This document shows, piece after piece, positions 5,940 through 6,280 of a DNA stretch of 6,280 bases (its first letter is position 1; each line of letters opens with the position of its first letter). Source of the stretch: Actinomycetales bacterium (GTDB lineage Bacteria > Actinomycetota > Actinomycetes > Actinomycetales > Cellulomonadaceae); contig JAAYZM010000430.1 of the NCBI GenBank assembly GCA_012514835.1, forward strand, positions 1 through 6,280, given 5' to 3'. The position numbers were made by a program, and so were the translations under genes. Below the pieces are notes generated by a model. It was given only the letters and a program-made list of their open reading frames with translations, was not told the origin of the DNA and ran no database searches.

Positions 5940-5954
5940 CCGAACTCGGTTCGG
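5940..5954 (+). promoter_or_regulatory. Perfect inverted repeat in the predicted leader
   Basis: CCGAAC-TCG-GTTCGG has 6-bp arms and a 3-base centre. As RNA it would be a tight hairpin in the leader of the 6009 gene. As DNA, its GAAC and GTTC arms are those of the actinobacterial LexA box, but the spacer is 3 rather than the usual 4 bases, so it is not a canonical site. Confidence 0.4.
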
Positions 5955-5969
5955 CAGGGCTTCGGATAT

Positions 5970-5985
5970 ACGTACATATGTTTCT
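5970..5985 (+). promoter_or_regulatory. Degenerate LexA (SOS)-box-like site
   Basis: Compared with the actinobacterial core GAAC-n4-GTTC, the sequence here reads GTAC-ATAT-GTTT (5972-5983), matching 6 of 8 core bases. The exact 8-bp palindrome ACATATGT lies at its centre (5974-5981). TATGTT (5977-5982) within it could also serve as a -10. It lies 24 bp before the start codon, where SOS boxes of 13E12-type genes may be found. Because two core bases deviate, LexA binding is uncertain. Confidence 0.3.
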
Positions 5986-5996
5986 TCTGAGTGGGA

Positions 5997-6002
5997 GGGA
6001 GG
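5997..6002 (+). promoter_or_regulatory. Strong Shine-Dalgarno of the 6009 gene
   Basis: GGGAGG followed by six bases (TGCCAG) and ATG 6009. It fixes that start rather than the in-frame GTG at 5991, which overlaps the purine run itself. It is the best ribosome-binding site in the window, in contrast to the leaderless-looking genes upstream. Confidence 0.8.
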
Positions 6003-6008
6003 TGCCAG

Positions 6009-6280
6009 ATGGAGGACTTCACCGAGGGCCGAAGCGCAGACTGTGGTGGTGATGCCGGTTCGCCGACGGCGCCTTCCGTCGCGCGGGGGGATTCAGGGCC
6101 GTCGACGGCGTTCCGTGGAGACAGTGCGGGTACGGGGCCGACGACGGCGTCCCCCGGGGCGCTGTCCTCCCCTATGCCCGGGGTGCGGGTGCCTGACTCT
6201 CTGCGCGCCGCCGCAACGTTCCCTGTCGCGCCTGATGCGCAAGGGGATGCGCGGGCGTGGGCGCGGGTCATGGTCACCGC
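6009..6280 (+). CDS. Hypothetical protein, N-terminal part; possibly DUF222/HNH endonuclease (13E12) family
   Basis: The frame opens at ATG 6009 behind a strong Shine-Dalgarno and is open for 90 codons to the window end. The protein begins MEDFTEGRSADCGGDAG. Residues up to about 55 are low-complexity (Gly, Ser, Pro, Thr, Ala, Asp) with no signal peptide or membrane segment. From about 56 it becomes more regular: PGVRVPDSLRAAATFPVAPD, then ARAWARVMVTA, which looks like the beginning of a helical domain. Codon use differs from the neighbours, with GGT, GAT, CGT, AGT, CCT and TCT codons, suggesting a mobile or recently acquired gene. Multi-copy DUF222/HNH-endonuclease proteins of actinobacteria often have such acidic low-complexity N-termini and SOS-type promoters, and a degenerate SOS-like box lies upstream. 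No HNH motif is in view, so this family assignment is a guess; that it is a real gene is more certain. Confidence 0.6.
   Translation, partial: MEDFTEGRSADCGGDAGSPTAPSVARGDSGPSTAFRGDSAGTGPTTASPGALSSPMPGVRVPDSLRAAATFPVAPDAQGDARAWARVMVT

Noticed and set aside
5810..6277. Minus-strand open frame (155 codons) over the regulatory region and the last gene
   Set aside because: It crosses the repeats, promoter, hairpin and ribosome-binding site, has no Shine-Dalgarno or domain signature, and opposes a frame with a strong start.

Overview
The window is very GC-rich, with strong G/C preference at third codon positions, frequent GTG starts and TAnnnT -10 elements placed a few bases before start codons. 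Together with the gene content (an LysG/LysE pair, a PncA very like the mycobacterial enzyme, and an rsmI/protein-mannosyltransferase divergent pair), this points to a high-GC Gram-positive actinobacterium. A member of the Cellulomonas/Cellulosimicrobium/Oerskovia group is my best guess; the genus is inference.

Layout. Minus strand, right to left: lysG (1166-2038), a nicotinamidase gene (453-1049) and the first 108 codons of a secreted lipoprotein of the PQQ-type glucose/sorbosone dehydrogenase family (1-324, cut by the window edge). Diverging from lysG is lysE (2108-2878, plus), a basic amino acid exporter. The roughly 70-bp AT-richer gap between them carries both promoters, and both transcripts look leaderless. 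lysE converges with rsmI (2888-3718, minus), a 16S rRNA 2'-O-methyltransferase; the two stop codons lie 9 bp apart at the ends of a small perfect inverted repeat. Diverging from rsmI is a protein O-mannosyltransferase gene (3758-5722, plus), also apparently leaderless. It has an unusual Gly/Ser/Pro-rich N-terminal extension of about 150 residues.

The last 560 bp differ in character. A 286-bp noncoding stretch (5723-6008) contains four copies of a 21-bp motif, three in direct orientation at exactly 33-bp spacing and one inverted. After it come a TTGACA promoter with an embedded TGACA-n3-TGTCA palindrome, a 6-bp-stem hairpin and a degenerate LexA-like box. It ends at an excellent Shine-Dalgarno sequence and the start of a gene running off the window (6009-6280). 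That gene's codon use is less GC3-biased than its neighbours'. It may be a DUF222/HNH-endonuclease (13E12-type) protein, but the visible part contains no diagnostic domain.

Functionally this is mostly ordinary chromosome: amino acid export control, NAD salvage, ribosome modification and protein glycosylation. The part most worth a second look is the repeat and regulatory block at 5735-6008 with the gene it precedes.
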